DNA of 64,000 nt. Origin: Algoriphagus locisalis (GTDB lineage Bacteria > Bacteroidota > Bacteroidia > Cytophagales > Cyclobacteriaceae). Positions 26,781 through 34,950 of this stretch are shown one piece after another (the first letter of the stretch is position 1; every line of letters begins with the position of its first letter). A model generated the notes under the pieces. The model did no database searches and had not been told where the DNA came from. It worked only from the letters and a program-made list of their open reading frames with translations. The DNA lies in contig NZ_FPBF01000009.1 of assembly GCF_900116615.1 (NCBI RefSeq), positions 158,094-222,093 on the forward strand. The letters are read 5' to 3'. The position numbers and the translations under genes were made by a program.

Positions 26781-28112
26781 TTACCTCACCACCAGCGTAA
26801 TCAGATATATCACACTGATCGCAGTGAGCGACATAATCAACGTTCCTAGACTATGCGTCTGATTACCTTGTTTAATCGATAGACCTGAAAGCTGGGTGAC
26901 TGCCCAAAAGAAACTGTCATTGGCATGGGAAATTGCCATAGCTCCAGCTCCTGTAGCCAAGACTGCGAATACACGCATGCTCTCTGAGTCTAGACCAAGT
27001 GAACCGAGCAAAGGAGCTATAATCGATGCTGTGGTGATCATGGCAACTGTCGAAGAACCTTGGGCCGTTTTCAGCGCAAAAGCAATCAGGAAAGGAAGGA
27101 ATATCCCCCAACTTGCCCCACTCATACTTGAGCTTACCAGGTCCCCAATTCCTGAATTCTGAAGCATTTTCCCAAAAACACCGCCTGCCCCGGTAATCAG
27201 AATCACAGGTGCAGCTATCAATATTGCTTCGCCTATCCAGCCGGAAGATGAAAGTAACTTAGCATCGAATTTCTTTGGTAAAGTAAAAGCCATAAAAGAG
27301 CCTAATAATAAGGCTATCACCGGGCTTCCGGCGAATTGGATAAAGGTGTAAAATCCGCCTTCCCCAAATGGTTTTGTAGGGTATTTGGCAATAGATGCGG
27401 TTATGATTAAAATCAGCGGGACGATGATAGGCAAAAAAGAAGCGAAGGCCGAGGGTCTGTTTTTAGCATCAATTTCCTCAGTTTTCACAGCCATTTTTGG
27501 TACCAAAGGAATTTTATAAGCCACTTTTTTTACGAAAATATAGCTTGGAATCAAGGCGGTCAAACTCACGATTAGGCCATAGAAAATAATCATCCCAAGA
27601 TCAGCGTCATAAATACCAGCAGTCGCAATTGGTCCTGGAGTAGGAGGTACTAAGGAGTGAGAAGCAGTGGCACCGAGAGCCAATGCAATTGTAGTAGCTG
27701 CATAAGGCACCTTTCCTTTTAAAGAGAGGGATTTACTGATGGGGTTCATCATGATAAAGGTGCTATCTCCGAATACTGGTATGGATAAGATATAGCCCGA
27801 AATCATCATGGCAAGCGTTATCGATTTTTCACCGATCCAGGAGAGGATTTTCTCAGCAATAACTATTGCTCCTCCGGTTTTTTCCAGAAAAGTGCCCATC
27901 ATAACACCAAGTAAAATGAGTAACCCTATACTTCCTAAAACCCCACCAAAACCCTCAGAAATAGATTGTAAGATTAACTCACCGGACATTCCGGATAGCA
28001 AGCCGTAGAGGATGGCTCCGCAGAAAAGCGCAAGAAATGGGTGGATGTCAAATTTGACTATGGCAAGTAGAATCAGTGCCAAGGCAAAAAGGATAATCAA
28101 TAATGTAAGCAT
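26781..28112 (-). CDS. GntP-family gluconate/organic acid permease
   Basis: A 443-residue inner-membrane protein with about twelve membrane segments and the GntP features GDSTFIMMNPISKSL, TASHSLVPPTPGPIA and AMISHANDSFFWAV. The family imports gluconate and related sugar acids with protons. The gluconokinase (60921-61409) and KDPG aldolase (56088-56738) elsewhere in the window support gluconate or a related aldonate as substrate, although the genes are not in one operon. Serine, glycerate or other acids remain possible. Confidence 0.88.
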   Translation of the reverse strand: MLTLLIILFALALILLAIVKFDIHPFLALFCGAILYGLLSGMSGELILQSISEGFGGVLGSIGLLILLGVMMGTFLEKTGGAIVIAEKILSWIGEKSITLAMMISGYILSIPVFGDSTFIMMNPISKSLSLKGKVPYAATTIALALGATASHSLVPPTPGPIATAGIYDADLGMIIFYGLIVSLTALIPSYIFVKKVAYKIPLVPKMAVKTEEIDAKNRPSAFASFLPIIVPLILIITASIAKYPTKPFGEGGFYTFIQFAGSPVIALLLGSFMAFTLPKKFDAKLLSSSGWIGEAILIAAPVILITGAGGVFGKMLQNSGIGDLVSSSMSGASWGIFLPFLIAFALKTAQGSSTVAMITTASIIAPLLGSLGLDSESMRVFAVLATGAGAMAISHANDSFFWAVTQLSGLSIKQGNQTHSLGTLIMSLTAISVIYLITLVVR

Positions 28113-28309
28113 TCTAGGTTAGGTTGGGTTTGGTAAAAGAGCTTGAACAAAATAGTTACAAACCTTCAACCTAAAAATTAGGGAAAAAAAGGGAATATTA
28201 AAGCCCGAAGCTGGATTAGCTTTTGAATTGTTTGCTGAACGGCTTTTTGGGCTTTGATTATTTGGTATTTTAGCTATTCAAAATTCTTTTAACCCAATAT
28301 CCTCTTTAC

Positions 28310-30382
28310 ATGCGATTATTTACTGTTTTCAAGCTAGTACTAGTTTTAGTAGTGCTGGCATCTTGCAACTCTACGCCTAAAAAGGCAGGAAGCTTCGAGC
28401 TATTGCCAAGTCCTTCATCCGTACAAATCTCAGGGATTTCCTCTGTTTCGCCCACAGAGATTGACGAGTTTGTCCAGCAAGCCAAAGCTGATTTTATCTC
28501 TGGTAATTCATTGCCAGGTTCAAGCGATATTTCTCTGACCTTAGAAGTTACCTTTGATTTAGCACCTGAAGGGTATATTCTTGAGATTTCTAAAGAGCAT
28601 ATTGATGTTTTTGCAGCTACTGAGGAAGGGCTTTGGTACGGTTTAATAACCTTGGGTCAATTGGTGCAGGATGCCTTGGATCAGGAAGCAGCACTACCCT
28701 TGATTTCTATAAAAGACGAACCGGCGCTTAACTATCGTGCTGTGCACCTCGACGTCAAGCATCACCTGGAAAAGAAGGAGTATTACTATGAATTGATGGA
28801 TGAATTGGCCGAACAGAAAATCAATGGGATTATACTGGAAATAGAAGATAAACTGGCTTTTGATAAGCAGCCTAAAGTAGGTTCTTCAGATGCTTGGTCT
28901 ATAGCAGAATGGAAAGAGCTAAGTGAATATGCCATGGCGAGAAATATCCGGATTTCGCCTTTGGTGCAAGGACTGGGGCATGCATCCTTTATTCTAAAGC
29001 ATGAGGATTACAAGGATCTTCGGGATGATCCAGCAAGTGATTGGGCCTTTAATCCCCTCGATGAGCGAACGTACGAGGTACAATTTGATCTCTACACTGA
29101 CGCACTTGCGGCTTTTCCCCATGCTCAATATTTGCACGTAGGGGGAGATGAAGTTCATACCACAGGAAGAGGAAGTGGAAAATCTCCACTTGAGCTGCAG
29201 TTGATCTGGCTCAATAGAGTGAGTGAATATGCAGAGAGCAAAGGCTTAACACCGATTTTTTGGGATGATATGCCTTTGAAAAATGCCGGGGTTTACGGTT
29301 CTATTTTCAATAGAAATCTATCTGCTGCCCAAGTCGATAGCATCTGGACTGCAAACGAACCCAATCTCAATACCTATGTGGATATGTTTCCAAAGAATTG
29401 TGTGTATATGCGCTGGAATTATAGCATGCCTGAAACGATTGGTAACAACCGAGCGATGCGGTGGTTTACCGATCATGGTTTCCAAGTGATGGGAGCCACG
29501 GCAGGTCAAACTCGCTGGAACCTGATGCCGCTGGAGGAAAGTAACACGGCCAATATTCGTGACTTTGCCTTACTCTCAATTGACAATAAAGCGGATGGCT
29601 TGCTTCTGACACTTTGGGATGATGATTCTCCACACTTTGAACTGTATGCCCGTGGGATTGCGATTTTTGCTGAATACACCTGGGCAGGTAATAAGCGCAA
29701 CTCAGATCAACTTCATGCCGCTTACAGACAACGGGCTTTCGGTTCGGAATTAGCTTCAGAGGAATATGCATTTATCAACGATCTGGAAGGGCCTGTGGAG
29801 TTTTGGAAAAATGCGTTGCTGGATAACAATGACCGAAATAGAATTAGAAGGTTGGAGAATCCCTTGCAAGATGCTGTTTTAGCTTTGCCGGAGGCAAATA
29901 ATCCTGGCGCATGGACTGAAAAGAATGCAGAAAAACTGGCCAAAGTTGAGGAATATCAGTTGGCAGTGGACTCGGTTTTACATCAAATATCAGCATCCAA
30001 AAAAGCAGCTCTGAGAAATACATATAGACTCGAAGTGTATGAGCAAGTAGCCAAAGTCACTCAATTTAGCAACAAATCGTTGCTCTTATTGTCTGAATGG
30101 GATCTGGCGAAAACTGATGAGGAAAGAGAGGCAGCTAAAGAAAAGTTGCTAAACCTGGAAGAAGAATGGAAAATTCAGTTGGCTGATTTAGAAAAAGTCT
30201 ATGGCAAGACCAGAGTGCTGGACAAACCTGATGATTATATTTTGGATCAAGACCATCACGTGCATTTGGCTAATCAGGCGATTAAGTTTGCAGATTGGCA
30301 ATTTTATGTAGAGGATTTATTTCTTCAAAAAATCAAAGAAGGAAACAGCTTGGAGATGAAAGGAGATATTCAGAATAATTGA
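28310..30382 (+). CDS. GH20-like beta-N-acetylhexosaminidase lipoprotein
   Basis: This 690-residue protein has a lipobox (LVVLASCNS, Cys near residue 19). An N-terminal GH20b-like domain (GYILEISKEHIDVFAATEEGLWYGLITL) is followed by a TIM barrel. The barrel carries the GH20 catalytic pair D280-E281 in LHVGGDEV, plus MRWNYSMPE and LTLWDDDSP blocks. The last 190 residues are helical and charged, beyond a minimal GH20 enzyme. It should trim terminal N-acetylhexosamines at the cell surface or in the periplasm. It diverges from the GntP/deacetylase genes, so an amino-sugar scavenging context is plausible. Assignment to GH20 is good, but the sequence is diverged from classical enzymes. Confidence 0.78.
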   Translation: MRLFTVFKLVLVLVVLASCNSTPKKAGSFELLPSPSSVQISGISSVSPTEIDEFVQQAKADFISGNSLPGSSDISLTLEVTFDLAPEGYILEISKEHIDVFAATEEGLWYGLITLGQLVQDALDQEAALPLISIKDEPALNYRAVHLDVKHHLEKKEYYYELMDELAEQKINGIILEIEDKLAFDKQPKVGSSDAWSIAEWKELSEYAMARNIRISPLVQGLGHASFILKHEDYKDLRDDPASDWAFNPLDERTYEVQFDLYTDALAAFPHAQYLHVGGDEVHTTGRGSGKSPLELQLIWLNRVSEYAESKGLTPIFWDDMPLKNAGVYGSIFNRNLSAAQVDSIWTANEPNLNTYVDMFPKNCVYMRWNYSMPETIGNNRAMRWFTDHGFQVMGATAGQTRWNLMPLEESNTANIRDFALLSIDNKADGLLLTLWDDDSPHFELYARGIAIFAEYTWAGNKRNSDQLHAAYRQRAFGSELASEEYAFINDLEGPVEFWKNALLDNNDRNRIRRLENPLQDAVLALPEANNPGAWTEKNAEKLAKVEEYQLAVDSVLHQISASKKAALRNTYRLEVYEQVAKVTQFSNKSLLLLSEWDLAKTDEEREAAKEKLLNLEEEWKIQLADLEKVYGKTRVLDKPDDYILDQDHHVHLANQAIKFADWQFYVEDLFLQKIKEGNSLEMKGDIQNN

Positions 30383-30391
30383 TGGATAGAT

Positions 30392-30422
30392 GACCTTTGA
30401 GGTTTTCAAAACCTCGAAGGTC
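30392..30422. terminator. Palindromic bidirectional terminator
   Basis: An almost perfect 15-bp inverted repeat (gacctttgaggtttt and aaaacctcgaaggtc) lies between the convergent GH20 and thioesterase genes and is followed by tttagg. Similar aaaacctc palindromes are common intergenic elements in Bacteroidota. Confidence 0.7.
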
Positions 30423-30498
30423 TTTAGGTTACAATTCGCTTTTTTTAGTAATGATCACTGCGACTGCATCCTAACTCTTGCCACTTTTCACTCCAAAT

Positions 30499-30975
30499 CT
30501 ACTCATTGAAGAAAGGCTTCATTTCATTGTGGATATTTTCACGGAGAGATTTTAGTCTTGTGGCATATTCTTCCAGTTTCTTTTCTTGGTCGGTTTGAGG
30601 AATCCAAGGTTTCACTTTTTGGGGATTGCCATGCTCATCCACGGATACAAAAATGATGATGCAATGGGTTTTTTTCTCAAACTCTTTGTGACCAAAATCT
30701 CTGGAATAGACTTCAACCATGATGTGTATGCTGGAGCTGCCCGTGTAGATCACAGCGCAATCCACTTTGATCACATCGCCGATATTGATAGGCTTATAAA
30801 ATCGGATACCACCCACATAGACGGTCACACAGTACGACTCCGACCAGGTTCGGGCGCAGGTATAGGCTGCCTGATCGATCCACTTCATCACCACTCCACC
30901 GTGGACTTTGCCACCGAAATTGATGTCAGAAGGTTCGCTGATAAACTGGAATGAGGTTTTGTGTGAGGTATCCAT
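30499..30975 (-). CDS. Acyl-CoA thioesterase (hotdog fold, YciA-like)
   Basis: The 158-residue protein carries the family's core: a DINFGGKVHGGVVMKWIDQAA segment, then YVGGIRFYKPINIGDVIKVDCAVIYTGSSSIHIMVEV. Hotdog-fold thioesterases of this group hydrolyse acyl-CoA to free acid and CoA and work as oligomers in the cytoplasm. The Asp after HGG..MKWI is consistent with the catalytic position. It is a single gene. Confidence 0.88.
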   Translation of the reverse strand: MDTSHKTSFQFISEPSDINFGGKVHGGVVMKWIDQAAYTCARTWSESYCVTVYVGGIRFYKPINIGDVIKVDCAVIYTGSSSIHIMVEVYSRDFGHKEFEKKTHCIIIFVSVDEHGNPQKVKPWIPQTDQEKKLEEYATRLKSLRENIHNEMKPFFNE

Positions 30976-31146
30976 AGGTTTGAATTGAGTGTAAAGTCCG
31001 CTAAGCTAAGGGATATTTTGGAGATTTGGAGGATGTGAGAAAATCCATCTAGTGTAAATATTCCAATGTGCTTTTGGTAATCCAATTAGCTTTTTAGTAT
31101 ATTAAATTATCACTTTTGTAAGAGTAAATCACTAAACATCTATAGC

Positions 31147-31749
31147 ATGAAGAAAATACTCATTTTTGTCGTTTCATTATTCATAGCTCAGTTCAGTAAT
31201 GCAAACGGAGTATGTTGGTGTGGATTTGAAGTTCTTTCTCAAAATAAGCAGTTTAAAGCAGTTATTTCACCTGTCGCAGATTCAGTGGATAAACCAGACT
31301 GGAAAACAGATTGGAAAATTGAAGTTTACAAACTTGGAAGTGGTATAAAAGCCCTGATATGGGAATCTGACTATGACTATTCGGGTAAACCAACAGGTCA
31401 ACTTTCTGATGATGGTCAATACTTCACTTACGTAGAAAATTGGTATTACAAGGAACTCCCTCTGCTTACTATTTATAAAGCGGGACGCAAAATAGCAACT
31501 GATTTAGATGGCAATTCATTTTCTATTGCTAAGCGTAAACTTAAAAAGACGTCTTTGCATTATCTCTGGCTAGCTCAATCCAATGTTCCGTACGAATACA
31601 AGACTTCTGAAGATGGAATTACAATTTTAATGCTGAGAACCGTTGACAAAAGAGAGTTAAAAGTAAATCTAGATTATGGTATTTTGATCACCTCAATATC
31701 TTCTCAAATAACCCATGAGCATGTTTCTCGGCTTGAGATGCAAGGTTGA
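31147..31749 (+). CDS. Hypothetical secreted protein
   Basis: A 200-residue protein with a Sec signal (KKILIFVVSLFIAQFSNAN) and a beta-rich mature part; blocks such as GQLSDDGQYFTYVENWYYKELPLL suggest beta-propeller-like or similar strands. I do not recognise a family. Its last 62 bases overlap the C-terminal coding region of the convergent helical protein at 31688-32521, so the natural C-terminus may have been lost and replaced by read-through. An early CWC after the signal could form a disulfide. Confidence 0.6.
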   Translation: MKKILIFVVSLFIAQFSNANGVCWCGFEVLSQNKQFKAVISPVADSVDKPDWKTDWKIEVYKLGSGIKALIWESDYDYSGKPTGQLSDDGQYFTYVENWYYKELPLLTIYKAGRKIATDLDGNSFSIAKRKLKKTSLHYLWLAQSNVPYEYKTSEDGITILMLRTVDKRELKVNLDYGILITSISSQITHEHVSRLEMQG

Positions 31750-32521
31750 TTTTCTGTTCTTTGAGTTCTTTGAGCCAGTCCAGGTATTTTTTTCCTGCTT
31801 CGGGCTTATCTCTCAGGAAGTGGGTAAGGGATTGCAGGGAAAGTTGGTTGGAATACCAAGGCTTTAAGTTGTCTTTTAGGGCAGCGATTTCCTCGTGAAT
31901 GGAGGTTATAAAAATCGGATTGAAGCCCAGGTGGATCAGCAAGTTTTCCAGCATGATGATCGTGCGCAATCCTTCGAAGGTATCTTTCAGGGCCTTACTG
32001 TCCATAGGTCCTTTTTTATCCTGTTGAAAAAACTCCAACTCTTCCTGGATGATTTGATTGACAGCTGTGTTTACGGTCAATGGTTTGATGCCCCTGCTGG
32101 CTTTTAGGGCCTTGTCGTGAAAATCATCCCAGCTTTTCAGCGTGCTGCCCACGATTAGATCAAAAGCTTCTGTGTAAATCTGCTTTTTGTATTTATCCAG
32201 ATGAATTCTGTAACCATTGAATTTTATTCCCAGTTTCAGCTCCCGGTCATTGAGGCTTTTTTCTGCCAGTTTGAAATGATGGATCTTTCTGAGACTTCTC
32301 TTCATTTGTTTGAAATCAGAGAAAATATTGAAATTCAATCCTTCAATATCAAAGTGAACCTTAGCCATCAAGTCTGCATAGAGTTCCAGAAAGTCCATTT
32401 TCCCAAGAAGTTCTATAGCCTTCTTTGACTTGATCTGCTTTCCCAAAACCAAAAACAGTGCCTTGGCTTCTTGATGCTGAGCTTCGAAAAGATGAAAGAC
32501 AGGGGATACCTTTGCCTGCAT
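31688..32521 (-). CDS. Helical CHAD-like protein
   Basis: The 277-residue protein is entirely helical, basic and histidine-containing (VFHLFEAQHQEAK, MKRSLRKIHHFK, LLIHLGFNPIFITSIHEEI). This looks like CHAD domain proteins, which bind polyphosphate, but the match is by pattern only. It begins 3 bases after the Smr-domain gene and follows photolyase and Smr, so the three are probably co-transcribed. Alternatives are an unrelated helical bundle. Confidence 0.5.
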   Translation of the reverse strand: MQAKVSPVFHLFEAQHQEAKALFLVLGKQIKSKKAIELLGKMDFLELYADLMAKVHFDIEGLNFNIFSDFKQMKRSLRKIHHFKLAEKSLNDRELKLGIKFNGYRIHLDKYKKQIYTEAFDLIVGSTLKSWDDFHDKALKASRGIKPLTVNTAVNQIIQEELEFFQQDKKGPMDSKALKDTFEGLRTIIMLENLLIHLGFNPIFITSIHEEIAALKDNLKPWYSNQLSLQSLTHFLRDKPEAGKKYLDWLKELKEQKINLASQAEKHAHGLFEKILR

Positions 32522-32524
32522 AGA

Positions 32525-33475
32525 TTAGGAAATTCTTACCAGCGTGGCACCGTAGCCCCACTGATCTTTTTGAGTATCCTGAAAGTACTTAATATTTTGG
32601 AGTTGACTCAGGCGCTTGTGAATTTCTTTGCGAAGCACGCCATTTCCTATGCCGTGGATGAAAGTGATTTCGTCCATTCCAGAAGCGATCGCCTGATCGA
32701 GATTCCTCTCAAATGTCTCCAGCTGCACCCGAAGCATCTCCGAATTGCTCATTCCCTTGGGGTCTGTCGCCAGCTTTTCAATGTGCAAATCAATTGATCT
32801 GGCTGGTTTTACAGCTTTTGTGACTTCTGATTTGGGGGAAATCTCACCAAGTTCCTGATTGAGAGCCCGAATATCCAACTCCTTGGTAGTTTGCTCTAGG
32901 GCAAAAATGTAAGCTGTTTTATCCAGTCGGGGTGCCTTGCTGAGATGCTTGAAGAACTGAGTTGGTTTCATCTTCAGCTGTCGCTCAAAGGCGGGAATTG
33001 CTTTCTCCAGCGTATTATGAATAGGAATAAAGCGAAGCAAAAAGGCCGGCCATTCGTCCATTTCTTTCAATAGTCTGTCATCGAACTTCTTTGCTTCACC
33101 GGGATTTAGGGTTGCGGCCAGTAAGGTGCGTTGGTTGGGGCCAAACACTTCCGAAGCATGAGCCAAATAAGGCTGGCGGCTGTCATTGATCAGGTAAAGA
33201 CTGAGACTCTGGTCGTTGATAGGGAGAAAAGCGAGGTAAAGTCCCTGATCCTTTGGGCCAGAGATGGGAAGGGGAGTGTCAATTTCTTTTTCCTCTACCG
33301 GCTTTTCACCAAAATGCTGTTTTTCCGTTTCGTGGATTAGCACCAATTCTGATTTGAGAGCAGGGATGATAAAACCATCCTCGATCTCTATCTGCATTCT
33401 ACCACTGGAGGAAATTTTTCGGATGATTCCTTCTTCGTTTCCATGTAGTAGTCTTACTCGGTCTCCGATATTCAT
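32525..33475 (-). CDS. DUF2027 and Smr domain protein
   Basis: This 316-residue protein begins with a small SH3-like beta domain (MNIGDRVRLLHGNEEGIIRKI), continues with a DUF2027 region (GLYLAFLPINDQSLSLYLIN), and ends with an Smr domain containing DLHIEKL and FIHGIGNGVLRKEIHKRL. Smr domains are nucleases or nucleic-acid binders also found at the C-terminus of MutS2. Bacteroidota carry this stand-alone architecture. Its ATG overlaps the photolyase stop by 4 bases, which suggests translational coupling and a shared link to nucleic-acid maintenance. Confidence 0.88.
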   Translation of the reverse strand: MNIGDRVRLLHGNEEGIIRKISSSGRMQIEIEDGFIIPALKSELVLIHETEKQHFGEKPVEEKEIDTPLPISGPKDQGLYLAFLPINDQSLSLYLINDSRQPYLAHASEVFGPNQRTLLAATLNPGEAKKFDDRLLKEMDEWPAFLLRFIPIHNTLEKAIPAFERQLKMKPTQFFKHLSKAPRLDKTAYIFALEQTTKELDIRALNQELGEISPKSEVTKAVKPARSIDLHIEKLATDPKGMSNSEMLRVQLETFERNLDQAIASGMDEITFIHGIGNGVLRKEIHKRLSQLQNIKYFQDTQKDQWGYGATLVRIS

Positions 33476-34770
33476 TGATTCAGGGCTGATTTGTAGGTGT
33501 CGATTGCACGTTGCCTTGCAAATTTATGATCTACGATCGGTTTTGGGTATTTATCCGAGTTTATTTCAGGAATCCATTTTTTGATGTACTTCCAGTTTTT
33601 GTCGAATTTCTCCTGCTGGGAGCTGGGATTGAAAACGCGGAAGTAAGGCTGAGCATCTGTGCCAGTACCTGCAGCCCATTGCCAGCCACCATTGTTGGAG
33701 GCCAATTCAAAGTCAAGAAGTTTCGCTGCGAAATAAGCTTCTCCCCAGCGCCAGTCAATTAACAGGTGTTTGGTGAGAAAAGAAGCAACAACCATCCGTA
33801 CACGATTGTGCATGTAGCCCGTGGCATTGAGTTCGCGCATTCCCGCATCCACGATTGGGTAGCCGGTCATTCCTTGGCACCAAGCAGCAAATTCTTCCTC
33901 ATTGTTTCTCCAAGGGATCTGATCGTAGGCGGGTTTGAAAGCTTTGTCCACCACTTGGGGATTGTATGCCAAAATCATCATGTAAAACTCCCTCCAGATC
34001 AATTCATTAAGGTAAGTGGCATTGAGTTCCTTGGCTTTTTGCGCTAGCTGTCTGATTGATATGGAGCCAAAGCGAAGATGGATTCCTAGTCTGGAAGTCC
34101 CGTTTTTGGCTGGGAAATCACGGGTTTCGTTGTAATGAGAAATGACTTCTTCATCCGCAGTTTTTGATGGAATGGTAACTTCACTTTTTTCAAATCCAAT
34201 TTCCTTCAAAGTTGGTAGATTCAAAGATGAGGTTTGATACAGGTTTTTCCAATGCATGGGTTTGTACCCTTCAAGCATTTTGGGACTGAGCTTACTCAGC
34301 CAGACTTTGCTGAATGGAGTGAAGACCTTATAGAATTCCCCTGATCCGTTTAGGATTTCTCCCGGTTCGAAAATCAGTTGATCTTTGAAACTATGAAATG
34401 GGATATCCTTGTCTGCAAGCAAGGACTTTATCTTTTTATCCCGGCTTTTAGCATATGGCTCATAGTCTCGATTGGTGTAAACAGCCTGTATGGAATATTC
34501 ACTCAAGAGTTCCCTGTAAGCAGCTTCAGGGTCTCCATATTTTATCAAAATGGAGGAATCTTTCTTTTCTAATTCCTGATGAATTTTGCTGATCTGATCA
34601 TGTATAAATTCCACCCTCGCGTCTGACTTATTTTCGAGTTTTTCGAGAATATTTTTGTCAAAAATGAAAAGTGGCAACACGTTTTCACTTTCACTTAGAG
34701 CTTGGAATAGTCCGTGGTTGTCTTCTAATCTTAGGTCTCTCCGAAACCAAAAAATACTAATTTTCTTCAT
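33472..34770 (-). CDS. phr: Deoxyribodipyrimidine photolyase/cryptochrome family
   Basis: A 432-residue photolyase starting KISIFWFRRDLRLEDNHGL, the antenna-domain opening. The FAD-binding domain has FGSISIRQLA, ELIWREFYMMIL, GMTGYPIVDAGMREL, HNRVRMVVASFL and GWQWAAGTGTDAQPYFRVFNP. Together these fit a class I CPD photolyase that repairs UV dimers using blue light. Whether it acts on CPD or 6-4 lesions cannot be settled from sequence alone. It starts a three-gene operon with Smr and CHAD-like proteins. Confidence 0.93.
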   Translation of the reverse strand: MKKISIFWFRRDLRLEDNHGLFQALSESENVLPLFIFDKNILEKLENKSDARVEFIHDQISKIHQELEKKDSSILIKYGDPEAAYRELLSEYSIQAVYTNRDYEPYAKSRDKKIKSLLADKDIPFHSFKDQLIFEPGEILNGSGEFYKVFTPFSKVWLSKLSPKMLEGYKPMHWKNLYQTSSLNLPTLKEIGFEKSEVTIPSKTADEEVISHYNETRDFPAKNGTSRLGIHLRFGSISIRQLAQKAKELNATYLNELIWREFYMMILAYNPQVVDKAFKPAYDQIPWRNNEEEFAAWCQGMTGYPIVDAGMRELNATGYMHNRVRMVVASFLTKHLLIDWRWGEAYFAAKLLDFELASNNGGWQWAAGTGTDAQPYFRVFNPSSQQEKFDKNWKYIKKWIPEINSDKYPKPIVDHKFARQRAIDTYKSALNQ

Positions 34771-34836
34771 TGGAACTTTATTAGTGTAATAGGGTAAATG
34801 GGATGATTGTTTAGAAAATTTTCCTCTAGAAGCATT

Positions 34837-34944
34837 TTCCTGCAGATGTACGCAGAAAAGAACACAGATTATGGCAGATTACAGACCGATTTCAAAAGAA
34901 ACAGCGCTGATCAGCGATAGTTTTCAGCGTATATCTGCTGGAAA
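34837..34944. repeat. Dispersed repeat family A, full copy
   Basis: This roughly 108-base element runs from ttcctgcagatgtacg to cgtatatctgctggaa. The terminal 16 bases are inverted repeats that match at about 14 positions. The inner part has gcagat-type units on the left and atcagcg-type units on the right. It lies between the photolyase start and the tamB stop, and no gene is seen there. Confidence 0.75.
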
Positions 34945-34950
34945 TAAACC

